Part shown: positions 54,026-61,975 of the stretch, piece after piece
Numbering within the stretch: position 1 is the stretch's first letter
Layout: every line of letters begins with the position of its first letter
Assembly: GCA_937952305.1 (NCBI GenBank)
Contig: CALFZO010000139.1
Span: 79,012-143,011 of the forward strand
From: an uncultured Anaerolineales bacterium
GTDB taxonomy: Bacteria > Chloroflexota > Anaerolineae > Anaerolineales > UBA6663
Length of the DNA stretch: 64,000 nucleotides
Direction: 5' to 3'
The notes under the pieces: model-generated
The model's input: only the letters and a program-made list of their open reading frames with translations
What the model was told of the DNA's origin: nothing
Database searches by the model: none
Position numbers and translations under genes: made by a program

Positions 54026-54574
54026 ATGACGATCCAGAAAATCCTGGAGGCGATCGCGGCCCTGCCGGACGCCGAGCGTCTGGATCTGTTCTCGCGCCTG
54101 CGCGAGGTCTACGGCGCGCATACGGCTCCGGCGCTCCGCCCCGCAGGCCGTCCGCGCCAGACCGCCGACACCTGGTCCGGCCCGTTCGATTACCTGGTGG
54201 TCTTCGACGGGGGCAGCCGCGGCAACCCCGGGCCGGCGTACGGCAGTTACATCATCTTCGACGCGCTCGGCTCCGGCCAGATCGTGCGCCGGGAGTTCCA
54301 GCGCGAGCTCACCAACAACGAGGCCGAGTACCACACCCTGCTGGCCGCGTTAGGCGCCCTCACCGCCCAACTGGGCCGCGCGGCCGCGCAGACGTCGATC
54401 AAGATCCTCAGCGACAGCGCTTTGGTGGTCTCGCAGGTCTCCGGCCACTGGGAGGCCAAGGAGCCGCGCCTGCGCGAACTGCGTGACCAGGTGCGCGCCG
54501 AGCTCAAGCGCTTCCGCCAGTATCGCCTCGCCCAGCAGCCGCGCGAGGACATCGTCCAGATCCTCGGGCATTAG
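54026..54574 (+). CDS. RNase HI-like protein with N-terminal helix and missing last catalytic residue
   Basis: The protein has 182 residues. The RNase H domain (about 55-182) has VFDGGSRGNPGPAYG (first Asp), LTNNEAEYHTL (Glu) and KILSDSALVV (Asp). The fourth acidic residue, usually in a NxxAD segment, is absent: the chain ends PREDIVQILGH. A helical N-terminal extension of about 50 residues precedes the domain. The start at ATG 54026 is the first in frame after the MBL gene. It may degrade RNA-DNA hybrids weakly or act only as a binding protein. Confidence 0.82.
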   Translation: MTIQKILEAIAALPDAERLDLFSRLREVYGAHTAPALRPAGRPRQTADTWSGPFDYLVVFDGGSRGNPGPAYGSYIIFDALGSGQIVRREFQRELTNNEAEYHTLLAALGALTAQLGRAAAQTSIKILSDSALVVSQVSGHWEAKEPRLRELRDQVRAELKRFRQYRLAQQPREDIVQILGH

Positions 54575-54655
54575 CGCCCCAGCCGCCCGCTGGAGGAGCG
54601 CCCTTCCACATTCGGCGCGCCCGTCCCGGCCGCCGACCCGCCCCAAGGAGGGCCT

Positions 54656-55654
54656 GTGCCGCTGATCCACGTCGCCCAACTCTGCAAGACCTACCAGGTC
54701 CCCGAACGCGAGGCCGGCCTGGGCGCCGCCCTGCGCAGCCTGGTGCGGCGCAAGACCCGCGCCGTCAAGGCCGTGGACGCCATCTCGTTCGACATCGACG
54801 CGGGCGAGGTCGTCGGTTTCCTGGGGCCGAACGGCGCCGGCAAAACGACCACGCTCAAGATGCTTTCCGGCCTGCTGCACCCCACCGGCGGCGCGGCCAG
54901 CGTGCTCGGGTTCCAGCCGCAGCGCCGCGAGGCGGCCTTCCTGCGCCAGATCACGCTGGTGATGGGCAACCGCAACCAGCTGCAGTGGGACATCCCGGCG
55001 CTGGACTCGTTCGAGCTCAACCGCACGATCTACGCCCTGCCGGCGGCCGAGTTCCGGCGCACGCGCGACGAGTACATCGCGCTGATGGAGGTCGGCGACC
55101 TGGTCCGCAAGCCGGTGCGCAACCTGTCCTTGGGCGAGCGCATGAAGATGGAGCTGATCGGGGCCCTGCTCCACCGGCCGCAGGTGCTCTTCCTGGACGA
55201 GCCGACGCTGGGCCTGGACGTCACCATGCAGCGCCGGCTGCGCGCCTTCGTGGCCGAGTACAACCGCCGCACCGGCGCCACCGTCCTGCTCACCAGCCAC
55301 TACATGGCCGACGTCGAAGCCCTGTGCAAGCGCGTGCTCGTCATCCACCACGGCCGGCTGCTGTACGACGGCGGCCTGAGCGGGCTGGCCGAGCGCTTCG
55401 CGGCTTACAAGACCATCGGCGTGACGCTGGACGCCGACACGGCCGGGGCCGTGGCCTGGGACGCCTACGGCGAGGTGGTGGAGCGCGACGGCGCGCACGT
55501 CCGGCTGCGCGTGCCCAAGGCCGAGACCGCGCGCATGACCGCGCAGCTGCTGGCCGACCAGCCGGTGATCGACCTGACCGTCGAAGACCCGCCCATCGAG
55601 GACGTCATCGAGCGCGTCTTCGCCGCCGGCACAGCCGAGGCCAGCCATGCGTAA
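54656..55654 (+). CDS. ABC-2 transporter ATP-binding protein
   Basis: The protein has 332 residues. Walker A is GPNGAGKTTTLKML, the signature is LSLGERMKMEL, Walker B is VLFLDEPTLGLD, and the H-loop is in TSHYMADVEAL. The N-terminal extension with RRKTRAVKAVDAISF is typical for transporters paired with PF06182 permeases. The start is GTG at 54656 with AAGGAGG upstream. It overlaps the first permease by eight bases and powers export by the two permeases that follow. Confidence 0.95.
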   Translation: MPLIHVAQLCKTYQVPEREAGLGAALRSLVRRKTRAVKAVDAISFDIDAGEVVGFLGPNGAGKTTTLKMLSGLLHPTGGAASVLGFQPQRREAAFLRQITLVMGNRNQLQWDIPALDSFELNRTIYALPAAEFRRTRDEYIALMEVGDLVRKPVRNLSLGERMKMELIGALLHRPQVLFLDEPTLGLDVTMQRRLRAFVAEYNRRTGATVLLTSHYMADVEALCKRVLVIHHGRLLYDGGLSGLAERFAAYKTIGVTLDADTAGAVAWDAYGEVVERDGAHVRLRVPKAETARMTAQLLADQPVIDLTVEDPPIEDVIERVFAAGTAEASHA

Positions 55655-56450
55655 CCTGCTGGCCTTCTACTGGCAGACCATGAAGACGGCCGTGATCATC
55701 GAATTCCAGTATGCCACGGCCCAGTACTTCTACATGATCGGCATGGTGGCCGAGCCCGTCATCTACCTGGTGGTCTGGACGACGATCGCGGCCAGCCAGG
55801 GCGGCGTGGTCGGCGGCTACACGGCCGGCCAGTTCGCGGCCTACTACATCGTCTGGACGCTGGTGCGCAACATGAACATCGTGTTCACGCCGTACGGCTG
55901 GGAGTGGCGCATCCGCGAGGGCCAGCTCTCCGGCATGCTGCTGCGGCCGCTGCACCCGCTCCACATGGACGTCGCCTGGTTCGCGGGCTGGAAGGTGGTG
56001 GTGATCGTCCTGTGGCTGCCGATCGCGGCCGTCCTGGCCCTGGCCTTCCGGCCGGAGCTGAACCCCACGCCGCTGGAGATGGTCGTGTTCTTCTTCTCGC
56101 TGTGGGGCGCTTACCTGATCCGCACCATGCTGCTCTGGCTGCTCGGCCTGATCACGTTCTGGACCACGCGCGTCAGCGCCCTGTACGAGTTGTATTTCGC
56201 CCTGGAACTGCTGCTGTCCGGCCGCCTGGTGCCGATGGGCCTGATGCCGGCCTGGGTGCAGACGGCCTCCAGCCTGCTGCCGTTCAAGTGGGCGTTCCAG
56301 TTCCCGATCGAGGCGCTGGTGGCCGACCTGACGCCGGCGCAATTGCTGGGCGGCCTGGGCCTGCAGGCGCTGTGGATTTTGGCGGGCCTGGCGGGGGTCC
56401 AGATCGTCTGGCGGGCGGCCGTCCGGCAGTACTCGGCCGTCGGCGGCTAG
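55647..56450 (+). CDS. ABC-2 family permease (PF06182-like), first subunit
   Basis: The protein has 267 residues with six TM helices. FQYATAQYFYMIGMVAEPVIY, EWRIREGQLSGMLLRPLHP and TFWTTRVSALYELYFALELL match the ABC-2 permease family with the RPLHP loop after the second helix pair. It forms the membrane channel with the second permease. The start overlaps the ATPase gene end by eight bases, so translation is coupled. The exported compound is unknown. Confidence 0.93.
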   Translation: MRNLLAFYWQTMKTAVIIEFQYATAQYFYMIGMVAEPVIYLVVWTTIAASQGGVVGGYTAGQFAAYYIVWTLVRNMNIVFTPYGWEWRIREGQLSGMLLRPLHPLHMDVAWFAGWKVVVIVLWLPIAAVLALAFRPELNPTPLEMVVFFFSLWGAYLIRTMLLWLLGLITFWTTRVSALYELYFALELLLSGRLVPMGLMPAWVQTASSLLPFKWAFQFPIEALVADLTPAQLLGGLGLQALWILAGLAGVQIVWRAAVRQYSAVGG

Positions 56451-56462
56451 GCAGGAGCCGGC

Positions 56463-57251
56463 ATGCTGCACATCGCGCGCCTCACCTGGAACTTCTTCCG
56501 CATCGGCATCCTCAACGAGCTGCAGTACCGGGCCAACTTCTTCATCCAGCTGCTGCAGTCCCTGATCGCGCTGGCCGTCGGCCTGGTGGGCTTGAGCCTG
56601 GTCTTCAGCCACACCACGGCCCTGGGCGGCTGGTCGCGCCCGGAGCTGCTGGCCGTGATGGGCGTCCACTTGATGATGGGCGGCCTGATCCGCATGACCA
56701 TCCAGCCCAATATGCAGCGCCTGATGGGCGATGTGCGCGAGGGCACGCTCGATTACGCCCTCACCAAGCCGGCCGATTCGCAGGCGCTGGTGAGCGTGCG
56801 CCAGATCCAGCTCTGGCAGGGCGTGGACGTGCTCATGGGCCTGGGCGTGCTGGCAGTGGCGACGCTCCAGCTGCAAGCCGTCCTGTCCATCCGTGTCGCG
56901 CTGGCCTTCGTGGCCGCGCTGCTGTGCGGCGGCCTGATGGTGTACGCGTTCTGGCTGATCCTGACCACCGGCGCCTTCTGGGTCATCCGCATGGAGCACA
57001 TCGTCGAGCTCTTCGACGGCGTCTACGCCGCCGGCCGCTACCCGGTGAGCCTCTACCCGGATTGGCTGCGCACCGGCCTGACTTTCCTGGTACCGGTGGC
57101 CTTCGCCGTCACCGTGCCGGCTGAGGCCATCACCGGGCGCCTCACCAGCACCACCTTGCTGCAGGCCTTCGGCCTGGCGCTGGCGCTGCTGGCCGTCGCG
57201 CGCTGGTTCTGGTTCTTCGGTCTGCGCCATTACGCCGGCGCGTCGGCCTGA
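56463..57251 (+). CDS. ABC-2 family permease (PF06182-like), second subunit
   Basis: The protein has 262 residues with six TM helices, similar in layout to the preceding permease. NELQYRANFFIQLLQSLIAL, GDVREGTLDYALTKPADSQ and GAFWVIRMEHIVELFDGVY mark the same family. It is 12 bp downstream of the first permease, with which it should form a heterodimer driven by the ATPase. The exporter may protect against a toxic compound or carry an envelope component; context does not decide. Confidence 0.93.
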   Translation: MLHIARLTWNFFRIGILNELQYRANFFIQLLQSLIALAVGLVGLSLVFSHTTALGGWSRPELLAVMGVHLMMGGLIRMTIQPNMQRLMGDVREGTLDYALTKPADSQALVSVRQIQLWQGVDVLMGLGVLAVATLQLQAVLSIRVALAFVAALLCGGLMVYAFWLILTTGAFWVIRMEHIVELFDGVYAAGRYPVSLYPDWLRTGLTFLVPVAFAVTVPAEAITGRLTSTTLLQAFGLALALLAVARWFWFFGLRHYAGASA

Positions 57252-57278
57252 CGCACGGCCGGGCCCGCCCCGGTTTTG

Positions 57279-57287
57279 TGTTAGACT
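57279..57287 (+). promoter_or_regulatory. Extended -10 before the FecR-LysM/cyclase pair
   Basis: TGTTAGACT has the TGn extended -10 (TAGACT at 57282-57287). It lies about 46 bases before the chosen ATG at 57334 and could drive the lipoprotein and cyclase genes together. Confidence 0.4.
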
Positions 57288-57333
57288 CCCCGGCAACCAC
57301 TTGGCTTCGCCGCCCATCACCGTCGGACCACCT

Positions 57334-58788
57334 ATGCGGGCTCATCACTCTTTCGCCGCTCGGGCGCACTGGCTCCTGATTCTCCTGCTGGTCGCCGCCT
57401 GTGACCGGACGACCGTCACCCTGCCCGAACAAACGCCCGGCCCGGACGGCGCGGCGGCCACCAGCACGCCCGAACGCAGCGCCGTGCTCAAGGAACTGGA
57501 CGGCGTAGCCGAGGTCCGCGAGGATGCCAGCGGCGCCTGGGCGGCCACGGCCACCGGGCTGGTGCTGGGTGTCGGCAACCAGTTTCGCACCCAGGCCGAC
57601 AGCCGCGCCTTCATCCAGCTGACCGAGGGCAGCAAAATCCGCCTCGGCCCCGAGACCGCCGTCACCTTCAACTACCTCAACCCGTTCCTGGACAGCCTGC
57701 TGACGTCGCTGGCCCTGGACGGCGGCGAGACGTGGGTGCTGCTCACCAGCAACAGCGCCCTGGACGTCGAGACGCCGCTGGGCATCGCCTCGGCGCGCGG
57801 CGCGTACATGAGCGTGGCTTACGAGCCGGACAGCCAGAACCTGTTGATCACGTGCCTGCAGGGCACGTGCAGCCTCAACCAGACCTTCATCCCGCCGAAC
57901 TACAAGTACGTCCAGAGCGGCGGCGGCGAAGGCGCCCTGGAGCCGATGCAGTTGGCCGACTACGGCGTCTGGGGCCGCAGCGTGCCGGAGGCCACCCAGT
58001 TCGTGGCGTATGCCACCGAAGCGGCCGCGCAAGGCGATGCCACCCTGCCGGTGGCCGCGCTCACGCCGACCGAGGCCGAGCCGACCGCCACGCCCGAGCC
58101 GGCGACCAGTGAACCGACTACGACCGAGGCGGCCACGCCCGAGCCCACCTCCCCGCAGGCGACGACCGCGCCCGCGGACACGCCGCTCCCGCCGACAGCC
58201 ACAACCCGGCCTTCAACGGCGCCCACCAGCCCGCCGCCCACGCCCTTCCCGCTCATCGGCCAGCACCGGGTCCTGGCCGGCGAGAGCGTCTTCTGCATCG
58301 CGCGCGTGTACGGCGTGCTGCCGGATGCCATCATCCAGGCCAACAACCTGCCGGCGCCGTTCCTGGTGAAGGCCGACCAGACCTTGCGCATCCCGGCGGT
58401 GCGCTGGACCAACATCCTGGCCGGCCCGGTCTGCGCGCCGCAGTTCGAGTCGCCTTACCCGGGCCTGCCCTACGTCCCGCCCGCGCCCACCGAGCCGCCG
58501 GCCCCGTCTGAGTCGCCGACGGCGGCCGCGCCGCTCGAGATCCGCGAGGTGGCCGCGCTGTGCGTGGGCAATTGCGCGGACCCGACGGCGCCCAGCTACC
58601 GCCTGCTGATCGTCGTCACGGCCCTCGGCGGCGTCGAGCCGCTGCGCTACGAGCCGGGCCAGAGCTTTGAGATGGATGTCCCGCGCTGCTCCGGCGCCAG
58701 CGGCACCGTCACGGTGACGTCCGCCGATGGCCAGGTGGCCACGGGCAGTTGGCAGCACGCCGACGAGGCGTGCACGCCGGCGCCCTGA
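57334..58788 (+). CDS. FecR-LysM lipoprotein paired with the CHASE2 cyclase (copy B)
   Basis: The protein has 484 residues. The signal ends with lipobox LLVAAC (Cys23). The FecR-like domain (about 40-190) shows LVLGVGNQFRTQADSRAFIQ and DVETPLGIASARGAYMSVAY. A Thr/Pro/Ala-rich linker leads to a LysM unit, HRVLAGESVFCIARVYGVLP, with tail GPVCAPQFESPYPGLP, nearly the same as in copy A. A further C-terminal domain has two cysteines (ALCVGNCAD). ATG 57334 is preferred over TTG 57301 because the signal peptide begins there. Its stop is 27 bp before the cyclase start, so the two are very likely one unit. Confidence 0.85.
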   Translation: MRAHHSFAARAHWLLILLLVAACDRTTVTLPEQTPGPDGAAATSTPERSAVLKELDGVAEVREDASGAWAATATGLVLGVGNQFRTQADSRAFIQLTEGSKIRLGPETAVTFNYLNPFLDSLLTSLALDGGETWVLLTSNSALDVETPLGIASARGAYMSVAYEPDSQNLLITCLQGTCSLNQTFIPPNYKYVQSGGGEGALEPMQLADYGVWGRSVPEATQFVAYATEAAAQGDATLPVAALTPTEAEPTATPEPATSEPTTTEAATPEPTSPQATTAPADTPLPPTATTRPSTAPTSPPPTPFPLIGQHRVLAGESVFCIARVYGVLPDAIIQANNLPAPFLVKADQTLRIPAVRWTNILAGPVCAPQFESPYPGLPYVPPAPTEPPAPSESPTAAAPLEIREVAALCVGNCADPTAPSYRLLIVVTALGGVEPLRYEPGQSFEMDVPRCSGASGTVTVTSADGQVATGSWQHADEACTPAP

Positions 58789-58815
58789 CCCGCCGACCCG
58801 CCGACCGAGGCCGCC

Positions 58816-61131
58816 ATGCCGCAGCTCAACCTCCGCCGGCAGAGCGTCAGCCTGATCGCGCTGGTGATGGCGGCGATGCTCATCGCCGGCGTCAGCGGCC
58901 TGCTGGACGGCCTTGAGCTGAACGCCGTCAACCTGGCCTTCCAGCTGCGCGGACCGGAACCGGCGGGCAGCCCGGTGGTCATCGTCGCCATCGACGAGGA
59001 CACCTTCGCCAACACCGGTCTGCAATGGCCCTGGCCGCGCACCTACTTCGCCCAGCTGCTGGACCGCCTGCGGGCCGGCGGCGCGCGCCTGGTGGCCTTC
59101 GACGTCTTCTTCTTCGAGCCTGAGCAATTCAAGCCGACCACGTACACGGTGCAGGGCGAGACCTTCCTGGCCATCGCCGAGCGCTACGGCGTGAGCGCCG
59201 CCGACCTGATCCAGGCCAACGGCCTGGACAACGCCGGCACCGTGTGCGGCGGCCAAGCCCTCCAGATCCCCACCACCCCGCCGCAGACGCACGTCGTGCT
59301 GCGCGACACCGTGGACGGCCTGGCCGGACGCTTTGGCGTGGACGCCGCGACGCTGCTGAGCGTCAACGCCCTGGACGACCCGTGCGAGCTCCGGCCGGCG
59401 CAGCTGCTGCAGATCCCGGCCTTCGGCGCGTTGACGCATCGGGTGGGCGCGAACGACGACGTGGCCGGCGTGGCCGGCCTGTACCAGGTGAACCCCGGCG
59501 CGGTGCTGACCGCCGACGGCCGGCCCGCGCGTGATCCGCTGACGCCGGGCCAGACGCTGACCGTGCAGCTCGGCGACGCCGCCTTGGCCGCCGCCCTGCA
59601 GGCGGCCGGCAACGTCGTCCTGAACGGCGAGATCAGCAAATCGGTCCAGAGCGGCGGCGAACTGGAAGTGCTGCGCCAGCCGGTGCGCGCCTTGCGCGAG
59701 GCGGCGGCCGGTTTCGGCCTGACCAACTTCCAGCGCGACGCCGACGGCGCCGTGCACAGCATCCTGGCCTGGAACACGGCTCAGGACCGCGTCTACTATT
59801 CCTGGCCGCTGGTGGCCGCGGCCCTGGTCACCGGCGAGCCGCTGGATCCGGACCCCACGCCGGACCAGCTGCGCCTGGGCGAGCGCGTCATCCCGCTGGA
59901 CCAGGGCTATCTGCGCCTGAACTACCGCGGCCCGGAAGGCAGCGTGCCGACCTACTCGATGCTGCAGGTCGTCAACGGCGATATCCCGCTGGACACGTTC
60001 CGCGACAAGATCGTGTTCGTCGGCGCGACGACGGTCTCGCTGCAAGACGTCTACCCGACGCCGTTCAGCTTCCGGCGCACCACGCCCGGCGTCGAGATCA
60101 TGGCCAACGCCCTGGACACCGTGCTCACCGGCGACTACTTGCGCCTGTGGTCCGGCGTCTGCCCCACCGCCCAGCTGTGCTCGGTGCTGGAGCGCGGCCC
60201 GATGCTGCTGAGCGTGCTGGTGGCCGGCGCCATCGGCCTGCTGCTGCTGCTCATCCGCCAGCCCACGCGCGCTATCGCCGTGCTGGTGGCGCTGCTGCTG
60301 GCCGGCTTCGGGCTGTGGCTGGGCGTCTTCCTCTTCTTCCGCACCGAGATCCCGCTGGTGGCGCCGCTGACCACGCTCTTGATCGCCTTCGCCGTGCCGG
60401 CCGTGGAGCGCGCCGTCAGCGAGGAGCTAGAGAAGCGCCGCGTGCGCGGCATCTTCGAGCTCTTCATCTCGCCCGAGATGGTCGGGCAGCTGATCGACAA
60501 GGGCATCGACGCCATGCGCGGCAAGCGCGCCGAGCTGACCATCCTGTTCTCGGACATCCGCGGCTTCACGACCATGTCTGAGAAGATGACGCCGGAAGAG
60601 CTGGTGGCCACGCTCAACGAGTACCTGGGCGCGATGACCGAGGTCATCCACCGGCACGGCGGCACCGTGGACAAGTACGAAGGCGACCTGGTGATGGCGT
60701 TCTTCGGCGCGCCGCTGTGGTTCCCGGACCACGCCGAGCGCGCCGTGCGCTGCTCGATCGACATGCGCGTGGAGCTGGACCGGCTGCGCGCCAAGTGGGC
60801 GGCCGAGGGCAAGCCCTCCAAGCTGGAGATGGGCATCGGCCTGAACACGGCCGAGGTCTTCGTCGGCCTGGTCGGTTCCGGCCGGCGCGTCAACTACACC
60901 GTCATGGGCGACGGCGTCAACCTGGCCTCGCGCGTGCAGGACCTGACCAAGGACCTGAAGTGGCCGCTGCTCATCACCGAGTTCACCTACGCGCGCGTGC
61001 AGGAGCAGTTCGACATCGAGTTCGGCGAGGCGCGCCTGGTCAAGGGCAAAACCGTGCCGGTGGGCATGTACAAGGTCATCGGCGAAAAAGGCGCGCCGGA
61101 AGAGCGCCGCGTCCGGCCGCTGTTTGCTTAG
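58816..61131 (+). CDS. CHASE2 adenylate cyclase with three LysM-like repeats inserted in the sensor
   Basis: The protein has 771 residues. TM1 (about 10-30) starts the CHASE2 sensor, which runs to about 445 and is followed by three TM helices (460-530) and a class III cyclase (570-745). CHASE2 is interrupted after LVAFDVFFFEPE (residue 103) and resumes at GDAALAAALQAAGNVVL (253). The insert holds three LysM-like repeats, the first starting TYTVQGETFLAIAERYGVSA. The cyclase has both metal aspartates (FSDIRGFT, KYEGD) and the adenine lysine. Threonine in NYTVMGDGVN replaces the usual aspartate, which fits class IIIb. It should make cAMP on envelope signals. Confidence 0.93.
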   Translation: MPQLNLRRQSVSLIALVMAAMLIAGVSGLLDGLELNAVNLAFQLRGPEPAGSPVVIVAIDEDTFANTGLQWPWPRTYFAQLLDRLRAGGARLVAFDVFFFEPEQFKPTTYTVQGETFLAIAERYGVSAADLIQANGLDNAGTVCGGQALQIPTTPPQTHVVLRDTVDGLAGRFGVDAATLLSVNALDDPCELRPAQLLQIPAFGALTHRVGANDDVAGVAGLYQVNPGAVLTADGRPARDPLTPGQTLTVQLGDAALAAALQAAGNVVLNGEISKSVQSGGELEVLRQPVRALREAAAGFGLTNFQRDADGAVHSILAWNTAQDRVYYSWPLVAAALVTGEPLDPDPTPDQLRLGERVIPLDQGYLRLNYRGPEGSVPTYSMLQVVNGDIPLDTFRDKIVFVGATTVSLQDVYPTPFSFRRTTPGVEIMANALDTVLTGDYLRLWSGVCPTAQLCSVLERGPMLLSVLVAGAIGLLLLLIRQPTRAIAVLVALLLAGFGLWLGVFLFFRTEIPLVAPLTTLLIAFAVPAVERAVSEELEKRRVRGIFELFISPEMVGQLIDKGIDAMRGKRAELTILFSDIRGFTTMSEKMTPEELVATLNEYLGAMTEVIHRHGGTVDKYEGDLVMAFFGAPLWFPDHAERAVRCSIDMRVELDRLRAKWAAEGKPSKLEMGIGLNTAEVFVGLVGSGRRVNYTVMGDGVNLASRVQDLTKDLKWPLLITEFTYARVQEQFDIEFGEARLVKGKTVPVGMYKVIGEKGAPEERRVRPLFA

Positions 61132-61185
61132 GGTGTTTTTTTTCAGGGTGCTAATCCCACCTTGCCGACCGACAAGAGAAAAGCC

Positions 61186-61518
61186 ATGACGCCTTCCGCA
61201 ATGAAGATCGAGAAATTGGTCGAGGGCACCGGCCCGGCACCGAAACGCGGCGACCGGGTCCAGGTCCACTACACCGGCCGCCTGACCGACGGCCGGCAGT
61301 TCGACAGCTCGGTGGACCGCCGCGAGCCGTTTGAGTTCACGCTCGGCGTCGGCCAGGTGATCAAGGGCTGGGATGAGGGCGTCGCCGCCATGCGTGTCGG
61401 CGACAAGGTCCGCCTGACGATCCCGCCTGAGTTGGGCTACGGAGCGCGCGGCGCGGGCGGCGTCATTCCGCCCAACGCCACCCTGGTCTTCGAGGTCGAG
61501 CTGCTGGCCATCCGATGA
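61186..61518 (+). CDS. FKBP-type peptidyl-prolyl cis-trans isomerase
   Basis: The protein has 110 residues, a single FKBP domain. VQVHYTGRLTDGRQFDSS, FTLGVGQVIKGWDEGV, IPPELGYGARG and IPPNATLVFEVELL are the canonical FKBP segments with the aromatic active-site residues. It isomerises Xaa-Pro bonds, acting as a folding helper in the cytoplasm. ATG 61186 is chosen; TTG 61162 and ATG 61201 are alternatives. It is 54 bp after the cyclase and overlaps the next gene by ATGA. Confidence 0.93.
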   Translation: MTPSAMKIEKLVEGTGPAPKRGDRVQVHYTGRLTDGRQFDSSVDRREPFEFTLGVGQVIKGWDEGVAAMRVGDKVRLTIPPELGYGARGAGGVIPPNATLVFEVELLAIR

Positions 61519-61907
61519 GCGCCGGACGGGCCGCTCCGTCGCAGCCGATGACGCGGACCGGCTGCGTGCTCGGCTGCGCGGTCTGGCTGGCCGTGATGCT
61601 GGTGCCGGCCCTGGCCTTTGGACTGGCCACGCAGAACGAGATCGGCTGGACGCGCGGGCCGGACGGCCTGGACCAGGACAAGCTCTTCCTGGTCAACGAG
61701 CCGGGCGCCGGCGGACTGGGCTACCTGGCCGCGCGGACGTTGCCGGCCGGCGCAGACACCGGCCAGGTGTGCGTGCGCACCCAGGTGGTCTACCTGCTCT
61801 GGCGCACCGTGGAGACCGGCGACCCGAACGCCGCCTATTGCCAGTGCTATACTCGCGCCGCCGACGGCACCCTGACGCTGGCGGCCACTGTTTGCCCCGG
61901 AGAATAA
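61515..61907 (+). CDS. Small membrane-anchored cysteine-containing protein, unknown
   Basis: The protein has 130 residues. A TM helix at about 17-38 (GCVLGCAVWLAVMLVPALAF) is followed by a soluble part with QVCVRTQVVYLLWRTVETG and CQCYTRAADG, giving several cysteines near the C-terminus that could bind metal or form disulfides. I do not recognise the family. The ATG overlaps the FKBP stop (ATGA), so it is translated with it. The acetyl-CoA synthetase gene follows 68 bp later. Confidence 0.7.
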   Translation: MSAGRAAPSQPMTRTGCVLGCAVWLAVMLVPALAFGLATQNEIGWTRGPDGLDQDKLFLVNEPGAGGLGYLAARTLPAGADTGQVCVRTQVVYLLWRTVETGDPNAAYCQCYTRAADGTLTLAATVCPGE

Positions 61908-61975
61908 CGGCTGTGTCCGATATCAAGAACCTGCTCAACTCGCTATCCGCCGCCTCTGCTTCGTCAGGAGACCCC

